The notes: generated from the letters alone by a model not told the origin. A stretch of DNA of 64,000 bases from Alishewanella longhuensis (GCF_014653435.1 NZ_BNAO01000006.1:144444-208443); one strand, 5' to 3'; shown: positions 16,869 through 26,487, counted from the stretch's first letter. Numbers and translations: made by a program.

Positions 16869-17469
16869 TATTTGCTCCAGTACTATTGTCTGTTGCTGGG
16901 GGCTGATTAAGTTCGGCTTCAATTTGAGTTAGCGCATCAATTTTCTTCTGCAAATCACGGTTAGTCTTTTGCAAACGATCTATTGCATCTTGCTGCTGGG
17001 CATTTAAGCGGGTGACCGCACTTACCGCAGATTCGGCTTCCAGTAACTTTTGATTAAAGGTTAGCTCCCAGCCAAAGATTGCCGCTAATCGGGGCGGAAA
17101 GCTTGATACCATCTCGACTAACTGTGTTTGCACCCGAAAACGGGTGACATAAGGCATATCGGGATGCAAGCTTAATAGCGCCAGCTGTAACTGTGCCACC
17201 ATATCAAACTCGGTTAATTCCCGTAAGCGCGCACGTTCTGGCTCAGGATCCACCAATATTTGCTGTTTATAATCCAACCAGGCTTGCAGGCTGCTGATCT
17301 GATCATCTAAGGCTAATACCAGATCAGCTTCAGGTTCAGCTTCCTCCGGCAGCGTTACCTGCTCAAACTCTGGCTCAGAAACGGCGGTTTCTGTTGGTGG
17401 CACCGCCACAGGTGTCAACTGACACCCGCTTAACCACAGCAACATTGCAACGACCACAACCTTCTTCAT
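16855..17469 (-). CDS. qseG: QseG/YfhG-like outer-membrane lipoprotein of the GlrK-GlrR system
   Basis: A 204-aa lipoprotein: signal peptide with lipobox LSGC (Cys16), then an acidic linker and a helical body ending in a coiled coil (LNAQQQDAIDRLQKTNRDL). It lies between glrK and glrR with overlaps at both ends, the same position as yfhG/qseG in enterobacteria, where the lipoprotein stimulates the kinase. Sequence similarity to QseG by eye is weak, so the name rests mainly on position, lipoprotein nature and the coiled coil. Confidence 0.82.
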   Translation of the reverse strand: MKKVVVVAMLLWLSGCQLTPVAVPPTETAVSEPEFEQVTLPEEAEPEADLVLALDDQISSLQAWLDYKQQILVDPEPERARLRELTEFDMVAQLQLALLSLHPDMPYVTRFRVQTQLVEMVSSFPPRLAAIFGWELTFNQKLLEAESAVSAVTRLNAQQQDAIDRLQKTNRDLQKKIDALTQIEAELNQPPATDNSTGANNGQG

Positions 17470-18887
17470 ACCAGCTTTTCTCCTAATAACGGTAAACGCA
17501 CCCGGATACAGACATCTGCGTAAACAACATCCACGATATCAGCGTGGCCACCTAATAAACGGGCACAGTCTGCCACTATGGATAAGCCTAACCCTGACCC
17601 CTGCACCGAATCAAAGCGTGGAGTAGTGCCGCGCTGAAAAGGTTCAAACAGTTTTTCCCGCAGCGACATTGGAATAGGCGTGCCATTATTGGCAACTTCT
17701 AACAAAACTGCGTCGTCCTGCCGGTATAATTTAACCCACACCGGGCTACCTTCGGCGCCATAAGCCTGAGCATTATTAATCAAGTTATCCAGAATACGGC
17801 GGAACAAGGTGGCGTCGGTATATAACGAATTAAGCTGGCAATCGAGTTTGACCTGCTGTTGGCGCTGTTGTAATGATAGCGCGTGATCACTAAAGCACTC
17901 TTGCATCAATTGCTGTGGGATCTGTTGACTCCATTCTGGCTGAGCTTGTTGTAATAAGCGGTTATAGTCTAACAACTGTTCCGTTAGCACACTTAAACGG
18001 TCTGCGCTGCCGTTTAATAAGGTTACCACTTCTTGCTGCTGTGGCGTCAAAGGCCCAACCAGTTGCTCGCTTAACAAGGCACAACCTTCACGAATACTGG
18101 ATAAAGGCGTTTTTAATTCGTGCGAAGCATGGCGCAATAAAATAAGCCTTAACGCTTCTAATTGTTGCAAGCGGGAACTTAGCCAACGCAATTGCTCACC
18201 TAACTCAGTCAGCTCACGCGGACCACGTAATTTTTCATCTGGGAACTGATGTTTGGGCTGAGCAATAGCGCGGATCATCCGATCTAGCTTTTGTACCGGC
18301 GCCGTAATACGATTAGATGCCCATAACACTAACAGCAAGGTTAATAACACCAGGCCAAAAGTTTGCCAGGCCAGCTGCTGTTGTGTACTCGCCACTTGCT
18401 GTTGCTGATTTTGTAGTTGCTGCTCTAATAGATCCCATATTTGCTGGGTAATTTGCTGTTGTTGTGTGCGAATTTGCTGTAGCAGGAGCTCTGGAGTCTC
18501 TATCACCGGCTCGCTAAAGCGCTGCCGCAGCGCTTGTAAGGCGGCTTGTTGCTCAGCACAGAGTGTTAATTGGGGTAGAGAAATACACACCTGCGCCAGT
18601 AAATTAAGCTGATTATCAATGTGACTTAGGGCAACCCGCTGTAATGCCTCGGTGCGCACGACCACGTATTGCCTGACGGCCCGTTCGATATCAATCACTA
18701 AACTTTGCATACTTTCCGACTGTCGCACAGAAGAGACAGCATGTTCGGCTGAAGAAATAGCGTAAGAGCTAACCCCGCTGAGCGATTTATTACTTTGCCA
18801 AAGTAGCACCGCCACCGGGATCAGGGCCAAAAAAAAGCTAAGTAATACCAATTGGCGTAATGACGCAGTTTGAATTGAGAAACGCAT
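17466..18887 (-). CDS. glrK: Sensor histidine kinase GlrK (QseE)
   Basis: A 473-aa membrane kinase. TM1 is at about 12-32. The periplasmic/helical sensor part is Gln-rich, TM2 is at about 172-190 and HAMP follows. The HisKA box RHASHELKTPLSSIREG places the phospho-His near residue 257. The ATPase domain has NLINNAQAYG (N box), and the G2 box GSGLGLSIV. It phosphorylates GlrR. The stop overlaps the qseG start (ATGA-type overlap), which shows one operon glrK-qseG-glrR. A strong terminator at 18986-19010 separates it from the small unit upstream. Confidence 0.93.
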   Translation of the reverse strand: MRFSIQTASLRQLVLLSFFLALIPVAVLLWQSNKSLSGVSSYAISSAEHAVSSVRQSESMQSLVIDIERAVRQYVVVRTEALQRVALSHIDNQLNLLAQVCISLPQLTLCAEQQAALQALRQRFSEPVIETPELLLQQIRTQQQQITQQIWDLLEQQLQNQQQQVASTQQQLAWQTFGLVLLTLLLVLWASNRITAPVQKLDRMIRAIAQPKHQFPDEKLRGPRELTELGEQLRWLSSRLQQLEALRLILLRHASHELKTPLSSIREGCALLSEQLVGPLTPQQQEVVTLLNGSADRLSVLTEQLLDYNRLLQQAQPEWSQQIPQQLMQECFSDHALSLQQRQQQVKLDCQLNSLYTDATLFRRILDNLINNAQAYGAEGSPVWVKLYRQDDAVLLEVANNGTPIPMSLREKLFEPFQRGTTPRFDSVQGSGLGLSIVADCARLLGGHADIVDVVYADVCIRVRLPLLGEKLV

Positions 18888-18985
18888 AGCTCACAGTGTT
18901 TTAATCTAAAGTATTAGCTTACCAGTTTCCTGAAAAAAACGCCGTTGTTATTGGCGATAAAAAGCTGAGGTAAAAAAATTGGCAC

Positions 18986-19010
18986 AAAAAAGGCCAGACA
19001 AAGCTGGCCA
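18986..19010 (-). terminator. Intrinsic terminator of the small sigma-54 unit upstream of glrK
   Basis: On the minus strand GGCCAG-CTTTGT-CTGGCC forms a perfect 6-bp GC-rich stem (18992-19009) followed directly by six T. It lies 39 bp past the stop of the 62-codon ORF and about 100 bp before glrK. Confidence 0.9.
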
Positions 19011-19048
19011 AGGCAGATTCAGCAAAAAAGCCGAATAATGGGATAAGG

Positions 19049-19237
19049 TTACTGTACCAGTTCTGTATTCAGGTTGGCGTTAAACACTGGCTGGCTGCTG
19101 GCAACATCAGTTGCAACTTGTGCTTGTTCCCAAGCTTGTACACTGGCGTTATTTAAGTCAATGCGACGCAGCAAGGTGAATACAATCGCCATGTTAGCAA
19201 CTAAAAACAGGGTAACTAAACTTAAAAACATATCCAT
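19049..19237 (-). CDS. Small single-TM protein of 62 aa, unknown function, sigma-54 controlled
   Basis: The ORF starts at ATG 19237 with an excellent ribosome binding site (GGAGAAG, 19242-19248). It encodes one hydrophobic helix (about residues 3-23, FLSLVTLFLVANMAIVFTLL), then RRID and a polar, Ala/Gln/Asn-rich tail, giving a probable N-out/C-in or reverse inner-membrane miniprotein. I do not recognise a family. It is enclosed in its own transcription unit: sigma-54 promoter at 19355-19370, inverted repeat at 19257-19292 in the leader, and terminator at 18986-19010. It precedes glrK on the same strand, the locus where enterobacteria have the sRNA glmY. The RNA itself could be the active product. 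Confidence 0.72.
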   Translation of the reverse strand: MDMFLSLVTLFLVANMAIVFTLLRRIDLNNASVQAWEQAQVATDVASSQPVFNANLNTELVQ

Positions 19238-19256
19238 GGTACTTCTCCGGTTAAAG

Positions 19257-19292
19257 CTCCTGAAAGTGGAGCGGTCCGTGCTGTCTCAGGAG
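19257..19292. repeat. Inverted repeat in the leader of the 62-codon ORF
   Basis: CTCCTGA (19257-19263) and TCAGGAG (19286-19292) are perfect complements. In the minus-strand RNA they would form a 7-bp stem just upstream of the ribosome binding site, so leader structure could influence translation or RNA stability. Confidence 0.55.
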
Positions 19293-19354
19293 AATGGCGT
19301 AAAAGTAAAAATTTGTACTTTTGCGATATTCCCCTGCAGCCGTACCATAGATAA

Positions 19355-19370
19355 TGCAGGCTTTGTGCCA
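19355..19370 (-). promoter_or_regulatory. Sigma-54 (RpoN) promoter of the small unit upstream of glrK
   Basis: The minus strand reads TGGCACAAAGCCTGCA. The fixed GG (-24) and GC (-12) have the correct 10-base spacing, and the match to TGGCACG-N4-TTGCW misses only two conserved bases. The predicted start of transcription is near 19344, about 107 nt before the ATG. Confidence 0.8.
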
Positions 19371-19389
19371 ACAATTTATATATGATTAC

Positions 19390-19402
19390 TTTCAATAGTT
19401 TA
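19390..19402. promoter_or_regulatory. IHF-like site between sigma-54 promoter and activator site
   Basis: TTTCAATAGTTTA fits WATCAANNNNTTR at 8 of 9 specified positions. It is centred about 52 bp upstream of the predicted start, between the RpoN promoter and the distal GlrR-like site, the classical arrangement for DNA looping. Confidence 0.55.
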
Positions 19403-19444
19403 TGATTTATTTTATAAGGTGACAGTAAGTCTGGGGCGAGATAG

Positions 19445-19462
19445 TGTTGCTAATTTGCGACA
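19445..19462. promoter_or_regulatory. GlrR-like activator site (TGTT-N10-GACA)
   Basis: TGTTGCTAATTTGCGACA is a near-perfect inverted repeat and matches the enterobacterial GlrR motif TGTC-N10-GACA at 7 of 8 fixed positions. It is centred about 110 bp upstream of the predicted start, a normal distance for a sigma-54 activator. Confidence 0.6.
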
Positions 19463-19497
19463 CATATAATGACTGATAATTCACTTCTTTTAAAATC

Positions 19498-19544
19498 AAT
19501 GGCTTAGCCTGTATGCTTTTTGCGACACCCAGGCCAAGCCATTG
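19498..19544 (-). terminator. Long hairpin after the adenosine deaminase gene, containing a second GlrR-like half match
   Basis: AATGGCTTAGCCTG and CAGGCCAAGCCATT form a 14-bp stem with a single G-T type mismatch, followed on the minus strand by GATTTT, so it probably ends add transcription. The loop carries TGTA-N10-GACA (19510-19527), which also fits a weak GlrR site. Confidence 0.6.
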
Positions 19545-19550
19545 TTATTA

Positions 19551-20777
19551 CTAGATAAATCCGTAACGCTGTGCTACCCGATCAAAGTATTCCAGGCATT
19601 GTTTGGCATATTGGCGTTTTTCCACATAGCTGCCCGGGAAAAAGCTTTTCTTAAAACCGTAAGCCACCATATCTTTTAAACGCTTTAAGGGCACATCAAA
19701 GTTATCCAGCGCCAGCTGGTATTCTTTACTCACAGTGGTATTGGATACCAGACGATTGTCGGTACAAATTACCGTCGCAATGCGGTGCTCCAGCATGGCT
19801 TTAAATTTATGTTGGCGAATATCGGTAATGGCAGGGTTGGTTTGCAGATTACTGGTTAAACAGACCTCAATGGCAATGCGCTTATCGGCGATATAGGATG
19901 CCAAATTACTGATATATTTACTTTTATCTACAATAGCTGGATCTTTAATCATCTCTGGCATAAACATTGAGTAACCGTGACCAATACGATCGGCATAGCA
20001 CTCGGTAATGGCTTCAAATACACTTTCAGCACCGTAGGCTTCACCGGCATGCAGGGTTTTTAGTAAAAAGTGTTGATGGGCATATTCATATACCTCCTTA
20101 AATTTGCCCGCCGGGTAACCGGCTTCCTGCCCTGCTAAATCCAGGCCAACAATAGGGATCCCTTCTCCATCGCGCAGCCTGACACTGGCCCGCACCAGCT
20201 CCATCGCTGCCAGTTTAATCACGTCCATCGGCGCAAAATCACGCATTAGCTGAAATAAGTTGGTGTAATAGGGCGAGAAGCCTTTATTACCAAACATCCG
20301 CATTGCACAATTGATAATACCATAATAAAACGGCGGTTTTTGACCGCTTAATACAGCCTCGGTAGCATTATACTGCTGCATGGCGCGCTTTAGGCCGTTA
20401 TTTACTGCATGCATTATCTGGTCAAAATCGATGCCGCGACTTAAATCAATTAGTAACTGTGGCGCAAAACGCACCTCAATATAGTTTACCCCTTCAGCTT
20501 GGTTATCCAGTGCCAGCTCGTACGCCGCTTGCTCCAGATTCTCCGGATCGCGCAATACGGCGCAGGTATACTGAAAACAGTGCAGGTACTCGCCTAAATT
20601 TTGGTAACGATCTTTAAATACCAATTCTTTTAAACCGGCTACGCTATCTGAGGGCAACGTTACGTTACTGCGCTTGGCCATCTCAATTAAACTGTCGAGC
20701 CTTAGGCTGCCATCCAGGTGCAAGTGCAAATCGGATTTGGGCATATCTTTAATAAATTCGGCTGAATATCTGGGCAT
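19551..20777 (-). CDS. Adenosine deaminase family protein
   Basis: A 408-aa amidohydrolase. The metal-binding HLHLDGSLRL lies near the N-terminus, then DLAGQEAGYP, the HAGEAYG proton-shuttle region, RIGHGYSMF and SNLQTNP. At the position of the usual TDDP the protein reads CTDNRL: the zinc-ligand Asp is kept but the neighbouring Asp, which contacts the purine N7 in classical adenosine deaminases, is Asn. It is longer than the ~335-aa bacterial Add. It most likely deaminates adenosine or a related nucleoside in the cytoplasm, with altered specificity possible. It is divergent from the DASS transporter gene. The start is ATG 20777. Confidence 0.85.
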   Translation of the reverse strand: MPRYSAEFIKDMPKSDLHLHLDGSLRLDSLIEMAKRSNVTLPSDSVAGLKELVFKDRYQNLGEYLHCFQYTCAVLRDPENLEQAAYELALDNQAEGVNYIEVRFAPQLLIDLSRGIDFDQIMHAVNNGLKRAMQQYNATEAVLSGQKPPFYYGIINCAMRMFGNKGFSPYYTNLFQLMRDFAPMDVIKLAAMELVRASVRLRDGEGIPIVGLDLAGQEAGYPAGKFKEVYEYAHQHFLLKTLHAGEAYGAESVFEAITECYADRIGHGYSMFMPEMIKDPAIVDKSKYISNLASYIADKRIAIEVCLTSNLQTNPAITDIRQHKFKAMLEHRIATVICTDNRLVSNTTVSKEYQLALDNFDVPLKRLKDMVAYGFKKSFFPGSYVEKRQYAKQCLEYFDRVAQRYGFI

Positions 20778-21010
20778 AATCTTTCCTTCTTTAGCTATAT
20801 GCAGAATAGCATGAAAGGCGCTTGTCCGAAAAACCTGAGCACAGGCTATAGCATACCGCTGAATCTTTGTGGCAGATCAGGTAAAGGTAACTTAATCAGT
20901 CAAAGCCGCATAATCCTTGCTAAGCTGTTTGTATTTAGCCTTTTAGCACTTCATCCTCAGCTATTTTTTCAACAGCATCTGGAGGGAGTAACACGACTTG
21001 GAGCACGGCG

Positions 21011-22462
21011 ATGCCTATTTGGTTAAAAGCACTATTGCCTGTGATATTGGCAATGATCGTCCTGGTACTGCCAATTCCGCAGGGTTTGGATCCACATGCC
21101 TGGCGTTTCTTTGCAATTTTTATTGCGGTGATTGCAGGGTTAATACTAGAACCCCTGCCCGGCGCAGTAGTCGGTTTATCGGCCGTGGTATTGGTAGCAA
21201 TTGCTGCTCCCTGGTTGTTATTTAGCCCCGCACAGCTTGCCGCGCCTAATTTTAATAGTGCAGGTACTGCTTTTCGCTGGGCGGTGGCCGGCTTTGGTAA
21301 TGCTACCGTTTGGCTAATTTTCAGCGCTTTTATGTTTGCTGCTGGCTACGAGAAAACCCAGTTTGGCAAACGCTTAGCCTTGTTGTTGGTGAAGAAAATG
21401 GGTAAAAACACCCTGACGCTCGGCTATGCAATCAGCTTTGCCGATTTACTGCTCGCCCCTTTTACACCGTCAAACACCGCCAGAAGTGGTGGTACCATCT
21501 TCCCTATTATCTCTAACCTACCCGCCTTATATGGCTCCAGGCCTAATGATCCTAGTGCCCGGCTAATTGGCTCCTACTTAATGTGGGTCGCCATTGCCGC
21601 CACCTGTGTCACCAGCTCGATGTTTCTATCAGCACTAGCGCCCAATTTACTGGCCACTGCGCTGGTAAAAAGCCAAATAGAGATCAGCATTAGCTGGGGC
21701 ACCTGGGCTTTGGCATTTTTACCAGTCGGGGTAATACTGCTGCTACTGACGCCATTGTTAGCCTATTGGTTTTACCCGCCAACCATCAAAAGTAATGCGG
21801 AGGTTCCGCGCTGGGCCGCAGCAGAACTGACGAAACTTGGCCCGATGCAACTAAAAGAATGGCTGTTAGTGGCTTTTGTTTGCTTAGCGCTGCTGCTCTG
21901 GATCTTTGCCGCTAAGTATATTGAACCCGCTCTCGCCGCCTTATTAGTTATCTGTTTAATGCTATACACCAAGGTGTTGGACTGGTCAGATATTACCGGC
22001 AATAAAGCCGCCTGGAATACATTGGTGTGGTTTGCCACCTTAGTTACGTTGGCCGGTGGCTTGTCTGATGTTGGCTTTATTCGCTGGCTCGGCGTACTGG
22101 GCGGCCAATGGCTGGGCGATGTCTCGCCAGTGACGGCAACACTGGTGTTAGTGATGGCCTTTTATCTGCTACATTATTTATTTGCCAGCAGCACAGCACA
22201 TACTACCGCCTTGCTGCCGGTAACATTAGCCATTGGTGCTGCCATTCCGGGGATGAATTTACTGATCTTCAGCTTATTACTGGTAACATCATTGGGCCTG
22301 ATGGGCATCCTCACACCTTACGGCACCGGTCCCAGCCCAATTTATTTTGGTAGTGGCTATTTACCTGCGCATGACTACTGGCGCCTTGGCAGCATTTTCG
22401 GATTATTTTATCTGGCGGTCTTGCTAGGTATCGGGTATCCGTGGCTACTGATGCTGTTTTAA
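21011..22462 (+). CDS. DASS-family anion transporter (2-oxoglutarate/malate translocator type)
   Basis: A 483-aa inner-membrane protein with about 12-14 hydrophobic helices. The segments FTPSNTARSGGTIFPI and LTPYGTGPSPIYFGSGY are the two substrate- and sodium-binding re-entrant motifs (SNT and its repeat) of the divalent anion:sodium symporter family. It resembles CitT and chloroplast dicarboxylate translocators more than NaDC types. Likely substrates are C4/C5 dicarboxylates or citrate/tartrate exchange. ATG 21011 follows TTGGAGC. It is a single-gene unit. Confidence 0.9.
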   Translation: MPIWLKALLPVILAMIVLVLPIPQGLDPHAWRFFAIFIAVIAGLILEPLPGAVVGLSAVVLVAIAAPWLLFSPAQLAAPNFNSAGTAFRWAVAGFGNATVWLIFSAFMFAAGYEKTQFGKRLALLLVKKMGKNTLTLGYAISFADLLLAPFTPSNTARSGGTIFPIISNLPALYGSRPNDPSARLIGSYLMWVAIAATCVTSSMFLSALAPNLLATALVKSQIEISISWGTWALAFLPVGVILLLLTPLLAYWFYPPTIKSNAEVPRWAAAELTKLGPMQLKEWLLVAFVCLALLLWIFAAKYIEPALAALLVICLMLYTKVLDWSDITGNKAAWNTLVWFATLVTLAGGLSDVGFIRWLGVLGGQWLGDVSPVTATLVLVMAFYLLHYLFASSTAHTTALLPVTLAIGAAIPGMNLLIFSLLLVTSLGLMGILTPYGTGPSPIYFGSGYLPAHDYWRLGSIFGLFYLAVLLGIGYPWLLMLF

Positions 22463-22648
22463 ACATCATCGCTTCGCGCGCAAGTAAAATAAGACGCTAA
22501 AATCTGGCGCAAGCAACTAGTACAGCTTATGCTAAAATAGTAATTCACCTCTATTAGATGTGCTTCTATCTCAGCCCAAAGGCAATGTCAAACATAGATA
22601 ACAGTGGTAAGGGTTTATATTTTAGTATTCGCCGGAGGCGTCAGCACT

Positions 22649-24493
22649 ATGCAACTTAATAATATCTCTATAAAAAATAGGCTAATTTCTATAGCCGCCG
22701 TAGCAGTACTGGCGCTTAGCTTAATGCTACTACTGATGCAATACCAAGCCAGAACCCTGGGTAGCCTGGCTGCAGCAGATAACCTGATTGCTGAACTTAA
22801 CACCGACATGCTGATGCTGCGCCGTCACGAAAAAGATTTTTTATTACGGCAGGAACTGCGTTATTTACCACGGCATCAGGAAACGCAGCAAAAACTGGAG
22901 CAAAAACTTGCTGAGTTAAAACAATTACTGGCCAAACTTAACCTGCCCGATCCCCACACCACTGAGTTTGCACGTTTGGTAACAAACTATGGTAATGAAT
23001 TTGCAGCGATGGTTGCCTTACAACAGCAAATAGGGTTAACCGAGACAGATGGCTTGCAAGGTGCACTGCGCAATAGCGCGCATCAGTTGGAACAGCAGCT
23101 CAACAGTGCTTTAGAGCAACAAGTATCTTATTTACAACTACGCCGCCTGGAAAAGGACTTTTTACTCAGACTTTCACCTGAGTATTTAGCCAGACAACAA
23201 CAAATTGCCAATGCGTTGCAGTCTGAACTGACTAGCGAGGAAGCTCGCACCTTACAAACCTATATGCAAAGCATGAAAGACTTAGGCAATGCCTTAGAGC
23301 AACGCGGCTTTAATCAAGACCAAGGTGTCGAAGGGCGGATGCGGCAACAAATTCAAGCTACCGAGAGCCTACTAAAACAAATGTCAGAGCAACTCAGCGC
23401 CAGTTTTCGTGATGCGGTAAAACAAATCAATAGATTGAGCCTAAGCATTTTTGCCCTGATTATTATCTTAGTCATCTTGTTAGTAAGCCTGATTGCCCGC
23501 AGTATTCAAAAACCTATTCAGCAGGCCTCTGCTGATTTGGCCCGGATCAGAAATGAAAAGGACTTCACCCTACGGCTTCATATAAAAGGCAAAGACGAAA
23601 TCGCCGTCTTAGGTCAGGATGTTAATACCCTACTCTCTGATATTCAAACCTTGGTGAAGTCGGTTAATCATTCACTGGAAACCCTGGATAGCGTAACCGA
23701 ACAATTAGCTAGTGCAGCTGCAGGCAGCGCTACCTTAATGCGTGAGCAACAATCAGAAACTGATATGGTGGCCACTGCCGTAACCGAAATGGGGGCGACT
23801 ATTCAGGAGATTGCCGCAAATACTGAGATGACCGCGAGTACAGCGAACAGTACCAATTTAAATGCGCAGCAAGGTCAGCAACAAGTTAGTGATAGTGTGG
23901 ATTTTGTAAAAGCGCTGGCAGCACGCCTGCAAGATGCCAGCCAATCGGCGGCGGAACTTGAACAAGACAGTATCAATATTGGCTCTGTACTCGATGTGAT
24001 ACGCGCCATTGCCGAGCAAACCAACTTGTTAGCCTTAAACGCTGCTATCGAGGCAGCCAGAGCCGGTGAGCAAGGCCGCGGCTTTGCGGTCGTTGCTGAT
24101 GAAGTAAGAACCTTAGCGCAACGTACCCAGCAATCTACCCGACAGATAGAAGCTATTATTCAAACCTTACAGCAACGTACCAAAGGTATCGCCATTACCA
24201 TGCAAGAGTGTCGCGATAATGGCATACAAAGTGCTGATCAGGCCAATACAGCAAAAGAGCTGTTGCAGCAAATCACTGCTAATGTCAGCAATATTATGGA
24301 TATGACCACCCAAATAGCAGCGGCGATAGAAGAACAAAGCCTGGTTGCAGCCGAAGTCAACCGCAATGTGGTGAAAATTAGAGATATGTCGGAAGAAACA
24401 GCAGGTACAGCCCGCCAAACCAATCAGCTCAGCGAAATGGTCGCCGGCCAGGCTCGTGAACTACGCATGGAAGTTGAAAAGTTTAGAGCCTAA
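22649..24493 (+). CDS. Methyl-accepting chemotaxis protein with HBM sensor domain
   Basis: 614 aa from ATG 22649, which has GGAGG upstream; the longer GTG start at 22604 is less likely. TM1 lies at about 12-31 and TM2 at about 263-287, followed by HAMP. The periplasmic domain contains the motif RRxEKDFLLR twice ([12 protein letters not shown] and [12 protein letters not shown]), the hallmark of the helical bimodular (HBM) sensor known from McpS, which binds TCA-cycle acids. The cytoplasmic signalling tip ([18 protein letters not shown], about residue 455) is canonical. A DASS-type acid transporter lies directly upstream, which suits a carboxylate sensor but proves nothing. Confidence 0.92.
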   Translation: MQLNNISIKNRLISIAAVAVLALSLMLLLMQYQARTLGSLAAADNLIAELNTDMLMLRRHEKDFLLRQELRYLPRHQETQQKLEQKLAELKQLLAKLNLPDPHTTEFARLVTNYGNEFAAMVALQQQIGLTETDGLQGALRNSAHQLEQQLNSALEQQVSYLQLRRLEKDFLLRLSPEYLARQQQIANALQSELTSEEARTLQTYMQSMKDLGNALEQRGFNQDQGVEGRMRQQIQATESLLKQMSEQLSASFRDAVKQINRLSLSIFALIIILVILLVSLIARSIQKPIQQASADLARIRNEKDFTLRLHIKGKDEIAVLGQDVNTLLSDIQTLVKSVNHSLETLDSVTEQLASAAAGSATLMREQQSETDMVATAVTEMGATIQEIAANTEMTASTANSTNLNAQQGQQQVSDSVDFVKALAARLQDASQSAAELEQDSINIGSVLDVIRAIAEQTNLLALNAAIEAARAGEQGRGFAVVADEVRTLAQRTQQSTRQIEAIIQTLQQRTKGIAITMQECRDNGIQSADQANTAKELLQQITANVSNIMDMTTQIAAAIEEQSLVAAEVNRNVVKIRDMSEETAGTARQTNQLSEMVAGQARELRMEVEKFRA

Positions 24494-24513
24494 CGTCGAT
24501 AACTAACCCTAAT

Positions 24514-24543
24514 AAAAAATGGCGCTAAGTAGCGCCATTTTTC
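24514..24543. terminator. Bidirectional terminator between two convergent chemoreceptor genes
   Basis: AATGGCGCT-AAGT-AGCGCCATT is a perfect 9-bp stem with a 4-nt loop. It is flanked by an A run on the left and a T run on the right, so it serves both strands. Confidence 0.9.
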
Positions 24544-24589
24544 TCACTCGTTAACTCAAGATTCTGCCAGAGCAGACGAGCATCTTTGT

Positions 24590-26209
24590 TTACACTTTAA
24601 AGCGATTGACCAATTCATTTAGCTGAATAGCTAATCGTGATAATTCTGAAGCACTGGCTGATGTTTGATGCGAGCCAGCTGACGTTTGGTTTGCTAAATC
24701 ACTGATCGTAATGATATTACGATCAATTTCACGCGCCACCTTAGACTGCTCTTCGGCCGCACTGGCGATAACATGGTTTTGGTCGCTAATGCTGGTAATG
24801 TTATCAGCAATCTGGGTTAACGCCGCAGCGGCTTCCTCTGCCACATTCTGCGCATTACCGGCATTCTGGCTAATTAAACCCATGGCATTAACTGCTTCTT
24901 TTACCGAGCTTTGCACCTGGCTAATCATCTGCTCTATTTCGCCAGTAGAGGTTTGGGTACGATGCGCCAAACTACGTACCTCATCGGCTACCACCGCAAA
25001 GCCACGCCCGGCATCACCGGCACGCGCGGCTTCAATGGCCGCATTAAGCGCCAGCAAATTGGTTTGCTCGGCCACACTGCGAATAACTTCCAATACCTGA
25101 TTAATCGATGAAACTTTTTCCGCCAGCACGTTAATAACATTGGCACTTTGCTGCACATCTGCATTCATTTTGCCAATAACAGTGCGGGTTTGTAGCACCT
25201 TCTGGCTACCATCTTTTGCCAAGTTAGCTGATTGCACTGAAGCTTCCGAAGTTTGCATAGCGGTAGAAGCGACCTCATCTACTGCTGAACTCATCTCGGT
25301 AATAGCGGTTGCAGCTTGCTGCACTTCATCATTTTGTAGCTGAATAGCACGAGCAGACTCGTCTGTTACTGCATTAAGTTCTTCCGCCGCCGACGCCAGC
25401 TGGCTGGCAGAACTGGCAATATGACCAATAGCATCACGCAATTTTTGCTGCATTTGCACTAAAGCTTCAGATAATTGCGTCAACTCATCACTGCCTTCAC
25501 TGGTAATCCGTTGTGTTAAATCGCCCTCAGCAATTTGCTGAGCGGAGTTTACGGCCTGTGCTAACGGCTGATTAATGCTGGCCGAAATAACCAAAGCAAT
25601 CACTACGGCTATAGCCACCGCCAACACAATTAACACTATCACTAAGATTCTGGCTTGCTCATATGCGGCGATAGACTCACTACGTGCAGCAGCAGCAGCC
25701 GTTTCATTCAGTTCAGTTAAACGCGCTAAACTAATCGCTATAGCATCTGTTAACGGGTTTATTTGTTGTAATAAATCCAAAGCTAAACCGATCTCATCTT
25801 GTTTTAAAAAATCTATCGCCTCTTTTTGAAACTTTAAATATTGCTGCAGTTGGCTGGCAAATTCATTATAAGTACGCCGCACTTCATCAGTATTAATAAA
25901 GGCTTCATAACGTTTTTCAGTGGCAAGTACGCTTTGTCTTAGCTCATCCACCAAGCGCAGCGTTGCACCTTCATTGTTTATGTCTGTTGTTAACATTAAA
26001 CGCAGTGTTTGCACCCGTAAGCGAGTAACCGTATTATTTAATTCACCTACCGCCATTAATGCGGGTAAAATATTGGTTTCGAGCAAATTTGCTCGGTCCC
26101 GAATTTGTGACATGGTATTTAAATTGTAAAGCCCCAGTGCTGCCAGCATAAATGCCAGCGCGCCGAAGGCCGCGAGTAACCGCTTCTGAATGCTTACCGA
26201 TCTGAACAT
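24590..26209 (-). CDS. Methyl-accepting chemotaxis protein with four-helix-bundle sensor
   Basis: A 539-aa chemoreceptor. TM1 lies at about 10-30. The periplasmic domain is a 4HB_MCP bundle ([13 protein letters not shown] near its start), TM2 is at about 188-212 ([20 protein letters not shown]), and HAMP follows. The signalling hairpin tip reads [19 protein letters not shown] near residue 381. The extreme C-terminus lacks an NWETF-like CheR tether. The ligand is unknown. ATG 26209 is 14 bp after a GAGGCGGG-like region. It converges on the HBM receptor gene. Confidence 0.92.
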   Translation of the reverse strand: MFRSVSIQKRLLAAFGALAFMLAALGLYNLNTMSQIRDRANLLETNILPALMAVGELNNTVTRLRVQTLRLMLTTDINNEGATLRLVDELRQSVLATEKRYEAFINTDEVRRTYNEFASQLQQYLKFQKEAIDFLKQDEIGLALDLLQQINPLTDAIAISLARLTELNETAAAAARSESIAAYEQARILVIVLIVLAVAIAVVIALVISASINQPLAQAVNSAQQIAEGDLTQRITSEGSDELTQLSEALVQMQQKLRDAIGHIASSASQLASAAEELNAVTDESARAIQLQNDEVQQAATAITEMSSAVDEVASTAMQTSEASVQSANLAKDGSQKVLQTRTVIGKMNADVQQSANVINVLAEKVSSINQVLEVIRSVAEQTNLLALNAAIEAARAGDAGRGFAVVADEVRSLAHRTQTSTGEIEQMISQVQSSVKEAVNAMGLISQNAGNAQNVAEEAAAALTQIADNITSISDQNHVIASAAEEQSKVAREIDRNIITISDLANQTSAGSHQTSASASELSRLAIQLNELVNRFKV

Positions 26210-26417
26210 AGCCCGCCTCTTATATCCTTAATTGCTGCCTGAACTTAGCTTCACTGTAGTTATACTTAACTGCGAACGAGAGCTGGTAGAGTAGTAAATG
26301 ATACTTTAGCAGTAATATTTGTTGCTGGCAGCTTTTATATGCAACAGCGATAAAGGAAACTAAAGCTAGTTGTGTAAAATAGCTATGCTAACGGATTAAA
26401 CTAACCTAGCGAAACAT

Positions 26418-26439
26418 AGTGCTTAGAAAGTGCTTAGAA
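26418..26439. repeat. 11-bp tandem duplication in intergenic DNA
   Basis: AGTGCTTAGAA occurs twice in direct succession (26418-26428, 26429-26439) in the 278-bp gap between the attH-like gene and the chemoreceptor gene. Otherwise the gap (26210-26487) is AT-rich and holds only the expected chemoreceptor promoter, which I cannot pin down. Confidence 0.7.
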
Positions 26440-26487
26440 AGTACGCACCAGAATACCTGAAAAATACCTAAATCGACTAAGCCAGTA

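Noticed and set aside
24711..25100. 129-codon ORF antisense to a chemoreceptor
   Set aside because: It mirrors the strongly conserved, Ala-rich signalling domain on the other strand. The codon pattern explains the open frame.
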